Part shown: positions 10,901 through 23,662 of the stretch, piece after piece
Numbering within the stretch: position 1 is the stretch's first letter
How the letters are laid out: each line of letters opens with the position of its first letter
Assembly (NCBI GenBank): GCA_037349105.1
Contig: JAYJMM010000105.1
Location: 992,001 to 1,056,000 of the forward strand
Direction: 5' to 3'
DNA: 64,000 nucleotides
Source: Limnomonas spitsbergensis
Lineage: Eukaryota > Chlorophyta > Chlorophyceae > Chlamydomonadales
Made by a program: the position numbers and the translations under genes
The notes under the pieces: model-generated
Databases searched by the model: none
The model's input: only the letters and a program-made list of their open reading frames with translations
What the model was told of the DNA's origin: nothing

Positions 10901-13900
10901 GTCCTGCTGAGCCAGGCCGCCCCCGCCAGCAGCACCGCCCGCAAGAGGATCCCATAACACCATGCCCTCGTCGCCATCCGGCCCACCTGCACCAGTCTGA
11001 CCAGCTCCAAAGCCAGCCAGGCCGGTGGGGATGTACAAGGGCGGTGTATGCTGCTGCTGCTGTTGTGGGGCACTAGCAGGCAGGTAAGACACCAGTGGTT
11101 GCGCTGGCGGCCGCGCTATCATGTTCAGTGCCGGCCAGCTGGGGAGGGAGGGGCCGTGCTGCAGCTGTTGCCGTTGTACCTGCTGTTGCGGTTGACCCAG
11201 CTGCTGTTGCTGCTCCTGCTGTTGCTGGCGGGTATCCGGCAGAGGATGCATATCTGCTGCCCCTGCGGATCTGACAATGATGCCCCCAGGTGGAGGTGAG
11301 GCGTGCTCATGGTTTCCCACAACCGGCCCGGGAGGGGCAGGTAGCTGCTTGTCCCGATTACCAACGTCGTTCCGTGAGGTGCGGCGGCTGGAGGTCTGCG
11401 TCATCCGGCGGCTGGGACCCACGCTCGCAGAATCCGCCGCTGTCTGTGAGGTGGTGCGGCGGCTGGTACCCACGGGTATTGGATGCCTGGAAGAGGAGGG
11501 AACAGAGGGCAGCACACTCAGCAAAGCGATGATACAAGCAACATTATCTTGCGATGATACGAGCAACAGCTTCAGCCGCAGTCTAGCTCAGCAAAGGGTG
11601 GGAGAACCCGTTCCTGTTGATCCTATAATGCTGTCCAGCATGCAAATCCTTTTGGGGGCACGCTGATGACCAACAGGCTAAGTGGACGGGGGGGTCAGCC
11701 GCAGGCCATATAAGTAGTCTAAGATCAGGGGCATGCATGACACATCCCAGCCTCCACTCCTGGACCACAAAACTCCCAACCATTCTTCTTGACACGCTCA
11801 CAGTCACCAGTCTACCAGTCTACTCCCCCCACCCCTTCACACAAGTCAGTAGTCCCTAACACTTAGTCCCAACAAACTAATATCTTGTGTGTGTGGAGGG
11901 GTCAAGGGGTCCCCCCTCTGCACCCCTGACACACTGCTCACCGCATGTCAGCAGCTTCCTGCCGCGAATCCCTCCGCTCCTCGGCCGACAGCGTGAACAT
12001 GGCCGTCGGCGGCGGCAGCGGCAGCGGCAGCACCAGCGCGCCGGCCTCAGGCCCGTCGCCCCGGCCGATCTGCAGCAGCTGCTCCCGCTCCCGCTGCCAC
12101 TCCTCCTGCTGCGCCTGGTGCTGCTGCTGCTCCTCCCACAGCAACAGCTCCACGCCCTCCAGCCGTTCCTGCAGCACGTCCTGGTCCTCCAGCTGCGCCT
12201 CGGCGCGCATCAGGTGACGGTGGGTCAGCCAGATACGCCAGCTCAGCCACCCTCGCTCTAGGCGGCGGCGGTCCCCGATCTTGGAGACAAGCAGCGGGAC
12301 AGACCGTGACAGTGTTTCTGACTGCGAGAAGGAAGTGCAGCCAGGCGGGTAGGCACAGTCAGTACTCGCAGGGGCGTGGCAGGTTCACTGCTCAGTTGGC
12401 CACTCCCACCACTGTCTTGATCCCGCACGACCCTGTACCCCCTACTCTATTTTCCCGTCATGCCTGCTGGTATTGCTCACCACTGTTCCCCTGCCGGAAC
12501 ACTCCACCCCTGAGGCTTCATCGCTACTGAAGTCACCCGTGCCATGCCTCTCCCACCGCGCAAAACCCTTCCTTCAGGTCCGAAGCACGGCATGTGCAAG
12601 TGTTTGAAAGCAAGAACAAAAGATGTCAAAAGATACAGAAGCTGCAGGCACGTACGTGTCTGTTGCTGCTGCTGATTCGGGCCCAGGCCCTCCAGGCGCG
12701 GAGAGCCAGCAGAGCAAGCTCGGTGGACCAAGGCAGCGCCCACAGCCGCTCGCGGAACCTCCCGTTGGCCGTCAAGCCGTCTTCATCCTCCTCCTCGGCG
12801 TTGCCGCCCGCCAAGCGGAGCTGAATGAGGGTGGACAAGGAGGTGCCCCCGCGGTACAGCTGGCTCCTGCGGGCCTGCCGCTGCGCAACCGTTGCACCGT
12901 CGGGGTGTGCGAGGCGCGTGCGTGTGTCCAGGTCAGTCTCAGAGAGCCGAACGGCGAGCAAGCCCCAGCGCTGGGACAGCACAGCCTGAAGGCAGGACAG
13001 GTGCCAGGGGGAAAGGGGGACAGTCAAAACGAAAGACCTCGTACCTTGGATAATTACCCGGGCAAAGCATTTAGTTCCAACCAACTTTCAACTGCCCGTC
13101 TGCGCTACTTCCTGGCCAAGGTTCCCTTTCCAACAGACCTGTATCTGCCAGCCTGGGTTTCTGCCAAGCAGATTCTCTGGAGCCAGCCAGTCAGTAACTT
13201 TCACCTTCCATTACTTCCTAGCTCCAAGACTCCATTGCCCACCTGTCTGACTGCCTGCACACGCCACCCCCTCAAGGCAGCCAAGGCCTGCTGCTGGGCG
13301 CCCTGGTCTAGCAGCCGCTCCAGCGTGGGGGCCACCGCCATGCGCCGCCGCGCGCACACGTCAACCAGCTGCTCGTGGGAGGACTGCAACTCCTCGATGG
13401 CCACCTGGCTAGATCTGGCCTGGCTCCATCACAAACAGCAACGCATGCGTTGTTATTGCAGTAAGAAAAGGGGTGACACGGGGGGAGAGGGTAGGAAGAA
13501 GTGGCATATACTGGTAGCATTGACTGACCCGGTTCGTTCCTCATCCATTATATTAGATGTTGTACATACAACCTTCCGCACCTTGCTGGCATGCAGCTCC
13601 CCCCTCCATGCCGCCATGCAGGCAAACAGCAGGGCACCGCCTCGCAGCTCCTGCCAGCGCTCCACGAAGACCTGACGCGATGCAGCATGCCTGCGCGTGA
13701 TGGTGGCACATTTCCCAGGGACTCAATTTTTCACATTCCCTAGGGAGCAAGAAGTCGCTGGGTCCTGTGTGCCTGTGTGGCAAAAATGAAAACAATGATC
13801 TACGTCAAGGATGAAGATACAACACCCTTAATCTCATGCAAGATATTTAAGAATACTACATTGAAGGCTTCAAACCACTGTCAGCCAAAGGCTAGGAACA

Positions 13901-16900
13901 CTTTACATCTGCCATCTACTTAGAGACCCCATAACATAGATCCAGACAAGCAAATGAGCTGCTCATCTCGCTCACAATCCCCATGCACGCGGCTTCAACA
14001 CGGCCTTCAAACACTAGGCTACAGCACTGTGCTCTCTTTACCACCCTTGCATATGCTTTAGCACAGGGCATGACTCGCCTGAGCCTCTGCCCTGAAGGAG
14101 CTCAGGGTTCAAGGACACATGAATGCCTGAGCCTCTGTCCTGCAGGGTTTAGGGTTGAGGTTCGCATGACTTGCCTGAGCCTCTGCCCTGCCATGGCCGC
14201 GCTCAGCGCTGCTCGCTCGCGCTCCGCGTCCCCGTGTGCAGCTTCAAGGGCACGGAGCGCCTCGAGCGGGACGAAGCCCCTTTCCTGCAGCTGCTGCGCG
14301 GTTGCCTTGCGCAGGGTGCGGGACGGGCTGTGGGATGCAGCCCCTGCTTCCCTACGACAGGAATCGCCAGCATAGCAGCCCACACACAAAAGTAGTCAGT
14401 ACCGGTACTAGCGGGTAGCTGAAGGAGAAATTTGCATGGCTGTGCACACATGATCTTCCGAAGCTAGATGCATGGCTGTGTACACATGGAGTTGCGTACC
14501 GGTGTCTAGCTGCATGGCTGTGCACTCAGGGAGCTGCATGGCTGCCCGCATGGCTCTGAGGTGCATGGAGGATGAGGTGGGCTGCAGTCCATGCACGAGG
14601 AATGCATATACGGAAACAAAAAGCACCATCCCCCCTCTAGTGCAGCATCTAGCTTGTTCCGCCCATTGTGTATCCCTGCTCCCGTCCCCCATTCTCCCCC
14701 CGCCTGCCGCCTCTCCCTCCTCCCCCTCCGCACCCTCCCAACCTCAGCTGCATGGTCCTCCTCCCGCCCCCCTCATCCTCACCCTGGTCCCTCAGCCTCA
14801 TTGATCTGCCGCTCCGCTCCCCTTAGCCTGGCTCGCAGGGCCAGCACCTCACCCTGCAGCGCCACAGGGTCCACAGTGCGGTCCTGCTCATTGCACCGCA
14901 GGTAATCCTCCAGGCACTCCAGCATCACCTACGGAAATTCAATGTTGGAGAGGAGAATGAGAACAGGGAATACAGCCGTGCTGGAGAGGCGAATGAAAAG
15001 AGGGAAATAAAGCCGTGTTAGAGAGGAGAATGAGAAGAGGGAAACAAAGCTGTGTCCCGCCTGGGGCATTCTAATCAAGGGAGCAGCGCCGCTCATGGCC
15101 CAAGCCACGCCCCCACTGTTACCCCACCAAAAGTCGACCTGTCGCAGGCCAGACAGCAGGGCTTGCTGCACCAGGTCCCCAATCCCAGGCCATGATGTCA
15201 TGATATAGCTGAAGCACTGGCCATGATGGCGTGAAGCGGTTTCATTGTAGCTGAAGCTATCCTCCATCGATATTCCAACCCCAAACCCACATGTGCATGT
15301 CTTAAAATCCTACTTTCCTCAACTGGTTTTAAACCCTAAACCCTCTTACCTCGGCGATTTTTACACCCCCTTAACCCACCCACCTCCATGCAATCTAGTA
15401 CCCCAAACCCCACTCACCTCAATGCTGTCCACCAGTACTACCATGTCCTCTGCCGAGCTGTAGCCCTTGCCGGACATCTCCGCCAGCGCTCCCGGGACAC
15501 GTGCAAGGGACTCACGGTAGCGACTGACCACGCCCTCCTTTTCGCGGGACAGGCTCTCAGTGTGCTGCAGGTGCGAACGGGCTCGGGAGTCGGAAACGGC
15601 ATCCCTGCAGATTCCGGGCGAATGTATGACCAAGAGGGGGAGGGTGTGAGCAGCTGGTACGCGAGCAGCGAGACGGGATGTGTTTAGCAGGTGGGTTCTT
15701 GAGAGGGCTTCCTGTTTTGCCTTTTTGTACTATTAACTGGACAGGTGCACCAAGGGGCAGGCTTGCATGGACAAGAAAGGGGACGGAGGGAGGCGTGCAT
15801 GGACGCTGATTCTGGTTCTATGGCCGCATGCCCAGGTATTTCATGTCCCTGCTCTCCTACACAAGTGCGTGGAGTGGTGATCTTCCTGACCAATATTCAT
15901 TCAGGGGGGTGATTCAGCTAAATTCTGCCACAGGACAGCTTTGATGCAGTGCATCTCTCGAGCACCTGTCCACAATGATCACTGCCAGCTCCATGACTGC
16001 GTTCTGCACCGCCCGCAGCGCGAGCTCCACGTCGATGTACGCGGCATCCCCCGCAGCGACGCCGCCCATGGACAGCACATGCGCTCCGGGTGACGAGCCA
16101 GGTGCGTGAGGTGGTGTCGCTGCCGACAAGTCCATTAGAGCTGCGTGCAAGGCACCCTCCACGCCCTTGAGCTCAGCGGCGACACGGTGGCGGAGCGGCT
16201 CGTCTACGGACCGGCCCTGGCCCATCAGCTGTGCAGAGGAACGGCATGGGGGCGGGGCAGGGAGTGGGATCAGATAGGGCACAGGCACATGCTGGGGAGG
16301 AGGCTCAGGCAGGGAGAAGGGAGAGAGGCAGTCTTGGCTAGAGGTGGCACAGCGGGGGGAGTTGGGGTCGATGCAATCCTGCACATAGGATTCCATTCGA
16401 AATAGGAGGAGGACTGTGGGGAAGGAGAAGATGGCAGCCAACAACACATTTATTTCAAGGGATGTTGCGTTCAACTGGAGGGGATTGCGGCTGCCAGCTG
16501 CTAACTTCCACACCCGAATGCGATGCCAACAGATGCTTTCAGCAAAATTCAGGAGGTACCGGTACTGCCAGCACTTAATCTCTGACATTGCTTCACCTGT
16601 GTTGTCCTCACAGGCCCAGCATTACTTAGCCACACATCTCAAGGGCATGGTGATGAGAGAACAACACTGCGGCGCACAAACAGGGGGAAGCAAAGCAGAC
16701 ATCTGGCTAGATATTTCAGATTACCGTCATACCGTATACCGTACTTATATGTGCTTACTGTACCAGTGGATACGCCTGATAATGCGCGTCTTGTGCTGTG
16801 TCTACTCTGATGTGTCTGATTAGATGCACCGATGTCAGGAGGATGAAATCAAGGGAGCCAAAGGAGGACCATCAGCCAGTACCCAGTGTCTTCCTTCCTG

Positions 16901-19900
16901 GCATGCATTGCCTCTTCCACCCACTTGGCTCATGGTGCTGCTCCAGCCTCCCAACAGAGCTGATGCCTGCGCCAGCGTTGAGGCAGCCACAGCCAAAGGG
17001 GCGTCCAGGGTCACTGCATCAACCTGTGTGGGGTGCAGGACAGGTGTGGGGTGTAGCCGCACAGTGGCACAGGCTAGGTGTGCGGTGTAGGGCAGCCCTC
17101 AGCCCCTCACAGATGGGGCATGAGCTCGACCGCATGCACTATGTATCCAGTGAGTGTGGAGCAGGGTAGGTGTGCGGCTCAGGGCAGCACACACAGGAAA
17201 GGCATGAGCTCACCTGCATACACTAGATTAGGCATCAGGCGGTAGCCAGGGGTGGGCATGATTGAGGGGGTATCAAAGTGCACTGCCAACTGGGGAATAA
17301 TCAAATCCTGAGGTTTTGGAGTTCAATAAATACCTGGCGGCACAGGGGAGATGACGACAAGAATATTGATAGCTTTCCTAAACTGTAAATAGGGGTTGCC
17401 ACATAGAACAATTCGCGCCCATGTATTTGTCTGGTGATAAAGCGATTGAGTGCCTAAGGAGGCTTCTGCCCATCATAGACAAAGTCAATGCATGCTGGCC
17501 TGTCCTCCCCTCACCTGCACCCCCTCGACCCCCTTGAGGACGGCGAGCAGGCCATCCACGCCCCCGCCCAGCCTGGCTCGCACTTCCTTCAGGCTGCCGA
17601 GCAAGCCTGACGCCAGGAGAGGCCGAACCAGTAAGCCCTGTGACACGTCGTGCAGCGATGTCACCAGGCCCTGCGCCTGACTGCGCAGCAGACCCAGCTG
17701 CAGCGCCACGGTCGGGACACGCGCCAGCGGCCCTGCCTGCTTACTGCCGGGGGGCTCCAGCAGGTCGGCCAGGGCGGCCCCGAGGGCCTGCACGCCGAAA
17801 CCGCGCTCAGCGATAGCGACGCGCAGCGCAGTGGCCTGGGTCTCCACGGCGGACAGCGCCAACGTCGGCGCCGCCGGGCCGGCGGAGGCAACATCGGCGC
17901 TTCCGCGCACGATCTGCGGCGGAGACGGGGTGCTCGTGTGAACTTTCACTCAACAGCATGACTGCTTTGGACGAGCAGAAATGGAGCATGGTGCGAGGTC
18001 TGTACGAGAGCATGGAAAACGCCCTATCGGTATCAGGAAAACGCATCCATAGGGGACGAGTAAAACTTCAGGCCACACCCAAACCACTGCAGATCCCCTG
18101 CTCTTGCCCCCACAAGCCCCTGCCCCTGCCAAGTGCCTTCCGGTCACCCTCAACCACCCAGACGGCCGTCCCCACCTGCAGCTCCTTGCTGAGTAGGATG
18201 ATAGGCCCAGCCGCCGCCTGTGCAGCCAGCCTGTGCATCTCTGCTCGCATCTCGCCCACTAGCCGTTGAAGGTGGTCCCGCTGCTGGCTGTCCTCAAGCA
18301 GGCGACGCTGGAGCTCTGCGGCCTCAGTGGCCAGGCGGCTGCGGAGGGAGAATAAGTGGGGATTAATGGTGTTGGGTTGTTGACAGGTCGTGCGCAGTTG
18401 GATTTGAGGATAAAGCAGGAGGAATGGATGCTGTGTCCAGCAGCAACAACAGCAGCAGCAACAACAGAGTTGATAGTGCAGCGTTTCAGGACAACGGGGT
18501 CATGGAGAGGAGGGGAGGAAGTCATCGCGATGGTAAGACAGCAGGGCAGTGCACACAGAATCAGTAGGGTGGGGTGTAGTGGACTGAACTGTGGTGAAAT
18601 GCTGAACAGTACGATTGGGAGGACAGGGGGGGACAGGGCAAGATAGAGGGAGAAGCAGGAAGCTTGCCTGCAGCAAATTGGGAGGGTTGCTAATTTGCTT
18701 AAGGAACCAAGGGGGCAGAAGAGCCCTGAATGAGCGGAGGGGGCTGATGCGGGTTACGCACTGAGGGTGAGCCTCAAACTGTGGTCCGGATTCCTACCAA
18801 GAGGGCAGGCATAACCTCTATGACCAACCTCTCATTTAAATGAGGGACTGCTGCTGCCTATGCTGCCTGCGCTGCTACTCGTGTACCCCACTGGCCAGCA
18901 CCACCCATCACGGAGCACCAGAGCCCTGCGTGGCACGTCGCCCCACCTGATGTGGCTCTCTTGATGTGAGGCTGCCGCTTTGCTGGCCGCTAAATCAGCT
19001 GCCAGCTTGACAACATCCTGGGTCTGCATCAAACAGATAAACAAAGTGAGACAGACGTAAAAGGATCCTGTCGAGAGCTTGCAAGCATCCCTATTATTAT
19101 TACGGTGCATGCATACACATCATTACTTTTGGTTCATTATAACCGCACAGCCCTTTGGATTTTGCAGGCACCAAGGCTGTGATGCGGACCCTTCCTGCAG
19201 ACCAGTGTTTGTTACGTGCGTACCAGACTACCTTTTGGGGGTAACTGGGGTGCCCCCCCCGGGCCAATTGGGACACAACCATGACCGGCCTATGGCTGGG
19301 GGCCCAAGCAATGGGGCATGCTGCACTAGGACGGTAGGACCCCTTCACGTAGCTGACACGTAGCTGAGGTGCTATTAAAGCTAATTGCAGCAGAAATTGC
19401 ATATATGTTCGGATTGAAGCATGCTTGCCTTAGCATCCAGCTCGGCGGCCATCACTTCATCCACCATTCTGCCATTCTGAGGGCCGGACGCCACAGCCTG
19501 CGGGACATGCATTGTAGTGAGGGATTGGAGCTGCAAGATCGATTTGGGATGAACTGTGAGGGCGCGTATGAGGGTGGCTAAGGGACAGAAAACGATGCAA
19601 CACAGAGGACAGACATGTGTAGCAAGCTTAAGCAAGGAAGCGGACTCATGCTGGTAACACAGAATCCAGTACTGGTGACTGGTGAGATATGACCTCCCTC
19701 TCTCACCCATTCCTCCCCACCGCAATTTCCCTTCACCCTTTTCAACTCTGCCTCTTTCACCCACACCCACACAATCTCCCAATTTCGCACCCAACCCACG
19801 CCTCCCCAACCTGTTCCTCTGCATCTGCCTCCCACCTTGGCGACCTCCTCCTTCACACCAACAGCGGCTTGCAGGCGTCGGCCACGTTCCAGTGCAGCCA

Positions 19901-22900
19901 GCAGCTGCGCCGTGGTGCTGTCCAAAGAAACGCGCAGGTCATCCCTGGGGACAAAACCGAGTTCCAGACTTTCAGTTGAGGGCGACGGAGGGGGCTGCTG
20001 CTCAAGAGGGCCCATTTCCTGCTGGCAGTCGCCGCAAGTACGGTACTTGTCTTTAGATCAGGACAGGGAAACTGCAGGGATTTTAAGGCCGTACCTCTCC
20101 TACAAGTAACCTGAAACCGTGCCACCTCTGTATGTAGTCTGAGCCCATGCCTCACCTGGCAAGCGCCATTGAGGCGCTCACATCCTGAGCGGTGGACAGC
20201 TGCTCTCTCAGCCGCGGCACATCTGCCGCTACCACACGAGCAGCCTTGAGCTCGCAGGTCTCGGTCATATACCTGCATGGGCGATTCAGAGTGCATGAAA
20301 CGTGAATGCATGCATGGCGGGTGAGGGGAATGAGTTGTGTAGGCCCGTATGAAGGACGGGTTAAGGGATAAGGGGCAAAGAAGCCTATCTAGCCAGAAGA
20401 CCATAGAGGCAAGGCATACAGGTAGATGGCATGCCGATAGCAGCCGGCAAGGGACCAGATTAAGGAGAATTGGCAATCATATTAAGGAGAATACTCCTTA
20501 GAGGTCCTGGCAGTTGAACTGCTGAAGCTCTCATCCAAGGGGCTGGAGGTGCAGCAAAGAGTCTTCATGATGGAGGGAAACGTATTCTACCATGAAGAAA
20601 CGGCAATCAAATCAACCAAGATAGACACAAGGCCCCCCTGAGTCTTTAGGAGTGCGCTCGAGTCTCCTGGTCAGCGGCTGTGGGCCACGGCCACCGGAAA
20701 AGAAGCTCTGGTGGAATGCTGGATGCCATGCATAGCACCACCGCGTATCCCATGGTATGGGCGTGTCTGAACCCTGCTCCCACCTTTCCCTAAACTTTGC
20801 CAGCTCCTCGTGCAGCACCATAACGGTATCGGAGCGGCTTTTTAGCTGCTGCTCTGCGGCAGAGGCCCTCTCGCATGAAGCCTTCACCTCGCCCCGCAGC
20901 TCAGCAACGTCAGCCTCCAGCTGCTGCACGCGCTGCGTTGCCCGACTGGCCTCCCCACCCAGCTCGATGACCTGGGCAGGGCGAGAGCATACGATCCATA
21001 GCTGTCAGCAGGCTTACGAAAACCGAAAGGCAGCAGGCTGCCATTACACACGCCTGAACCAGAACCCGTTATATATTCAGAGGGTTTAAAGGCATTATTT
21101 TCATCCAGAACCCAATTGGGTGCACAGTGCATCGGCAGCCTGACAGCCTCAGCGGATCCTGCTGCTCACCTTGTTTGAGGCAGATCCCCTGATCTACCCT
21201 ATGTCCTAGAACCTTTCCAGCATGCCCCGCCCCACACAATATCAGCCCGAGTCCTGCCCAGGGCCCTAACGACCTGTGAGTCCTGCCCCACTTATGGCGG
21301 CAGGTTCAGCCTGGACTACTGCCCCATGCCCTCCTGCACTGACCCACTTCTGAGCCCTGCTTCACTTATGGCGGCATGGCCAGCCCCGAGTATTGCCCTA
21401 TGCCCAACTGCACTGACCCACCTGTGAGTCCCGCCCTGACATCTGTTGGACCAGCTGCTGGTGCTGAACCAGCATGGCCCTGAGTTGGTCCTGCAGCAAA
21501 ATGGTCAGCCACACATTCACGTGGGTCGAGGTAGGCGGCACAGCAGGATCACGGGCAAGCAGTCTACGTGTCAATTGGTGGGCCCCTGAGTTTATTGAAG
21601 TGGGCACCTAACCACCTGTGGCAGGCCGCTGGGCGGCAACCACTGGGCTGATGGGGGCCTAACCTAAGCCGGCCTACGGCCGGTGGCACATGCAGTAGGG
21701 CATGCTGCACCAGGCCCCTGCAGCCATAGGCCGAGATGTAGCTGAATTGTAGCTGAAACACCATAAACAGGCTGGTGGTCAGGTGGTCCCCATAAGTCCC
21801 CAGCGTCCATGCATGTGTATATTCCCTTCAATCACCTCAACCACATGTCAATACTTACCTCACCAGTCAACACCAAAAGCCGTCTGCCCCCCTCTTTGCT
21901 GGGCTACGCACCTAAGACTATTACGAGGCAGCCTCCAAACAAGGCATCAGACACTTCCAGCATGCCCTACGTCCTCCCAGGTCTTGTGTCGGGCCCTGCC
22001 CCTGGGGGACATGCGCACTGGACATGTCGCAGCTGTGCAAGCTGTGCATAGATCTACACTGGGCATGAGTGTGTAGTCTGTCCCTGATGGTGCACGTATG
22101 CATTGAGATCCGGGAATGCTACTGTCTTGCTTGTCAGTGCACAAGAACTGGCTGTCCCCGACCCCCTGCTGACCTGCAAGCCCTCACTCTCTGTCTTGTG
22201 ACGCCGCTGCTCGTCATCTCTTCGTCTCCGCTCAGCCTCCAGCAGCGCCTTGGATGCCTTGAGCACCTCCTCTAGCTGCCTGCTTGCAGCCATGGATAAG
22301 CCATGCGTGTTTCAAGAGATGCATTTAGCCAGGATTGTGAAGAGCTGCACTTTTGAAATCAGAGCAATGATGTGCTGATCATCACAATGACAGCCCATAG
22401 GTGGCCGTTGGTAGCGCTTGCAGCAGGCCACTGACTGAGTGCATGTCACTGTACACAGTTGTTATGGGAAGCTTCTTCGCGGGTTATTTTGGGGCAAAGC
22501 CGTGCATCCAAGCGCCACAATTCAAATATAAATGAATCAATGTAGCAGTGCCCTGCAGTTGCTTCACCTAGATGTGGCCTCTGAAGCTTGGCAGGCCTGG
22601 TACAAGCCAGCTGCATCGGAATCAGTGCTCTCCAGCTGCAGCTGCATGGAGCGGTGCTCCACATTAAGCCTGACATTGATGGCAGCGAGCTCTGAATATC
22701 TGCAATTCCAGCCATGTCAGTATGAGGAATCTTCCCGCAGAAAAAGAGACGGTGAGCTTGGAATACCCATGCTAAGCAAGACAGCATCCATGCGGGGTAC
22801 TTGCTTGTTGTTCAAGTCCCCAAAGCGCTTCTTCAGTTCGGCTTGTGCTTGGTCTTCCTCGGATATTTCATCGAGGACATCCTGCACCCGCTTGCGGTAC

Positions 22901-23122
22901 TGGGCTCGGAGTTGAGTGTGCCTCCACTTATAAAATGCCACAACAGCTTGCAGGTTGTCCTTGGATAATTTATTTTGATAGGCTTGGGACTCAACGAGCT
23001 GCGTATTATGAGTTTCTAGTTACTCGTCAGGACAAATTTGAAAGTCGGGAGTCAAATGGGCAGCCGACCATTCGAACCTGGTCCTTGACTCGAAGCTCAT
23101 TGATATCCCCGATGTCATCCAT
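8000..23122 (-). CDS. Large coiled-coil protein with W-R motifs and a polyQ/Pro-rich tail, 24 exons
   Basis: Product unrecognised. I joined 24 exons, all in phase (5,766 nt, about 1,921 aa): 23122-23078, 22998-22767, 22691-22568, 22282-22174, 21490-21422, 20971-20784, 20272-20156, 19944-19836, 19497-19429, 19017-18947, 18338-18176, 17913-17515, 17023-16925, 16228-15966, 15604-15418, 14928-14783, 14351-14171, 13671-13582, 13419-13243, 12985-12656, 12321-11942, 11486-10564, 10065-9704, 8932-8000. Start MDDIGDINEL; stop TGA at 8000. Residues ~16-860 are mostly heptad-type helix with short exons of 45-400 nt. W-R motifs occur near residues 40 (AFYKWR), 879 (LLFACMAAWR), 939, 1044 and 1081-1087. 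Exon 22 (923 nt, residues ~1183-1490) is rich in Q, P and G; the last exon is Pro/Ala-rich and ends FDISQMK. The W-R motifs recall Sfi1-type centrin-binding repeats, so a basal-body or cytoskeletal role is possible but is inference. The exon 9 donor appears to be GC (AAG/GCAAGC). Introns carry short dispersed repeats. Individual boundaries may be wrong, and exons may be missing where phases happen to match. Confidence 0.72.
14077..14190. repeat. 48-bp tandem duplication of an exon end and its splice donor (x3)
   Basis: The 18-mer GCCTGAGCCTCTGCCCTG (one copy with T for C) occurs at 14077, 14125 and 14173, spaced exactly 48 bp. The copy at 14173 overlaps the 3' end of exon 17 of the coiled-coil gene, so the exon end and donor have been copied twice into the intron. 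The middle copy contains a short telomere-like GGGTTTAGGGTT. Confidence 0.8.
15100..15262 (+). repeat. Short dispersed repeat, family B (TAGCTG tail), partial
   Basis: Contains GGCTTGCTGCACCAGG, CCAGGCCATGATGTCATGATATAGCTGAAGC-like sequence and a second TAGCTGAAGC. It matches the tail of the copies at 19235, 21600, 25300 and 56285. It lies in an intron of the coiled-coil gene. Divergent copy. Confidence 0.5.
19235..19376 (+). repeat. Short dispersed repeat, family B
   Basis: Contains GACCGGCCTATGGC, GGGGCATGCTGCACTAGG and a tail with two TAGCTGA units (CACGTAGCTGACACGTAGCTGAGG). The same order of blocks occurs at 21600-21765, 25303-25468 and 56275-56455. It lies in the coiled-coil gene intron between exons 9 and 10. 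Confidence 0.65.
21590..21766 (+). repeat. Short dispersed repeat, family B, fullest copy
   Basis: Shows the block order most clearly: GGCAGGCCGCTGGGCGG, GGCCTACGGCCGGTGGC, AGTAGGGCATGCTGCACC, AGGCCCCTGCAGCCATAGGC and a tail ATGTAGCTGAATTGTAGCTG. It lies in an intron of the coiled-coil gene (between exons 4 and 5). A small-unit repetitive tail is typical of SINE-like elements, but I see no obvious tRNA-derived head. Confidence 0.65.
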
Positions 23123-23662
23123 ATCATTCAACCATTGACGTCATTGGCTACTGGCCATCATGTGCGCTGGGCCGTGCGGAGTTCAGCGTGCGCATTTTTA
23201 GGTCATAGACAAGGGCTGACAGTATGTAGGGTTTACCAGGGGGTCCACAATCAGTGTTAAGAACAAAGCACATCATATGTGGGCGTCCGCGTCCGATGTG
23301 CCTAGTGTTAATGGTTGAGGAGCCATTGCACACCTCGTACATTCATGTGCATTGAAATCTTGTCTGATACCGGTATCGCAATTACGCAACGCAATGTCGC
23401 AATGGTCCGTCCCATGACCTGGTTTATCTCAGAAATCCTATTTTTAGTGAATGAGCTCCTTTTTCTGAATAGCTAATAAAAACTACAGAGCCGTGGGATT
23501 TTCCGGCAAATATCTGCCCATTTTGTGTCAGAGGCACTGCCAACCGGTGCTGCCAACGCCAGTGACGCATGGTACGACTTGTATCGGGCGAAAGTGTGAT
23601 CAGGGGTGCCGGCTCTATTTCTGTATCAGTGATCCACTCAAGCCACCCCGGAATGAAGCTTG
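23123..23662. promoter_or_regulatory. Divergent intergenic region between coiled-coil and Nudix genes
   Basis: The two predicted start codons (23122 minus and 23663 plus) face away from each other, 540 bp apart, so both promoters must lie here or overlap. I see no clear TATA box at a good distance from either start. A TACCGGTA palindrome lies at 23368, near the middle. Promoter assignment is by position only. Confidence 0.5.

Noticed and set aside
23060..23120. tRNA-like T-arm (GGTTCGAAT) on the minus strand
   Set aside because: No acceptor stem, D-arm or anticodon arm can be formed around it; it overlaps the first exon and donor of the coiled-coil gene.
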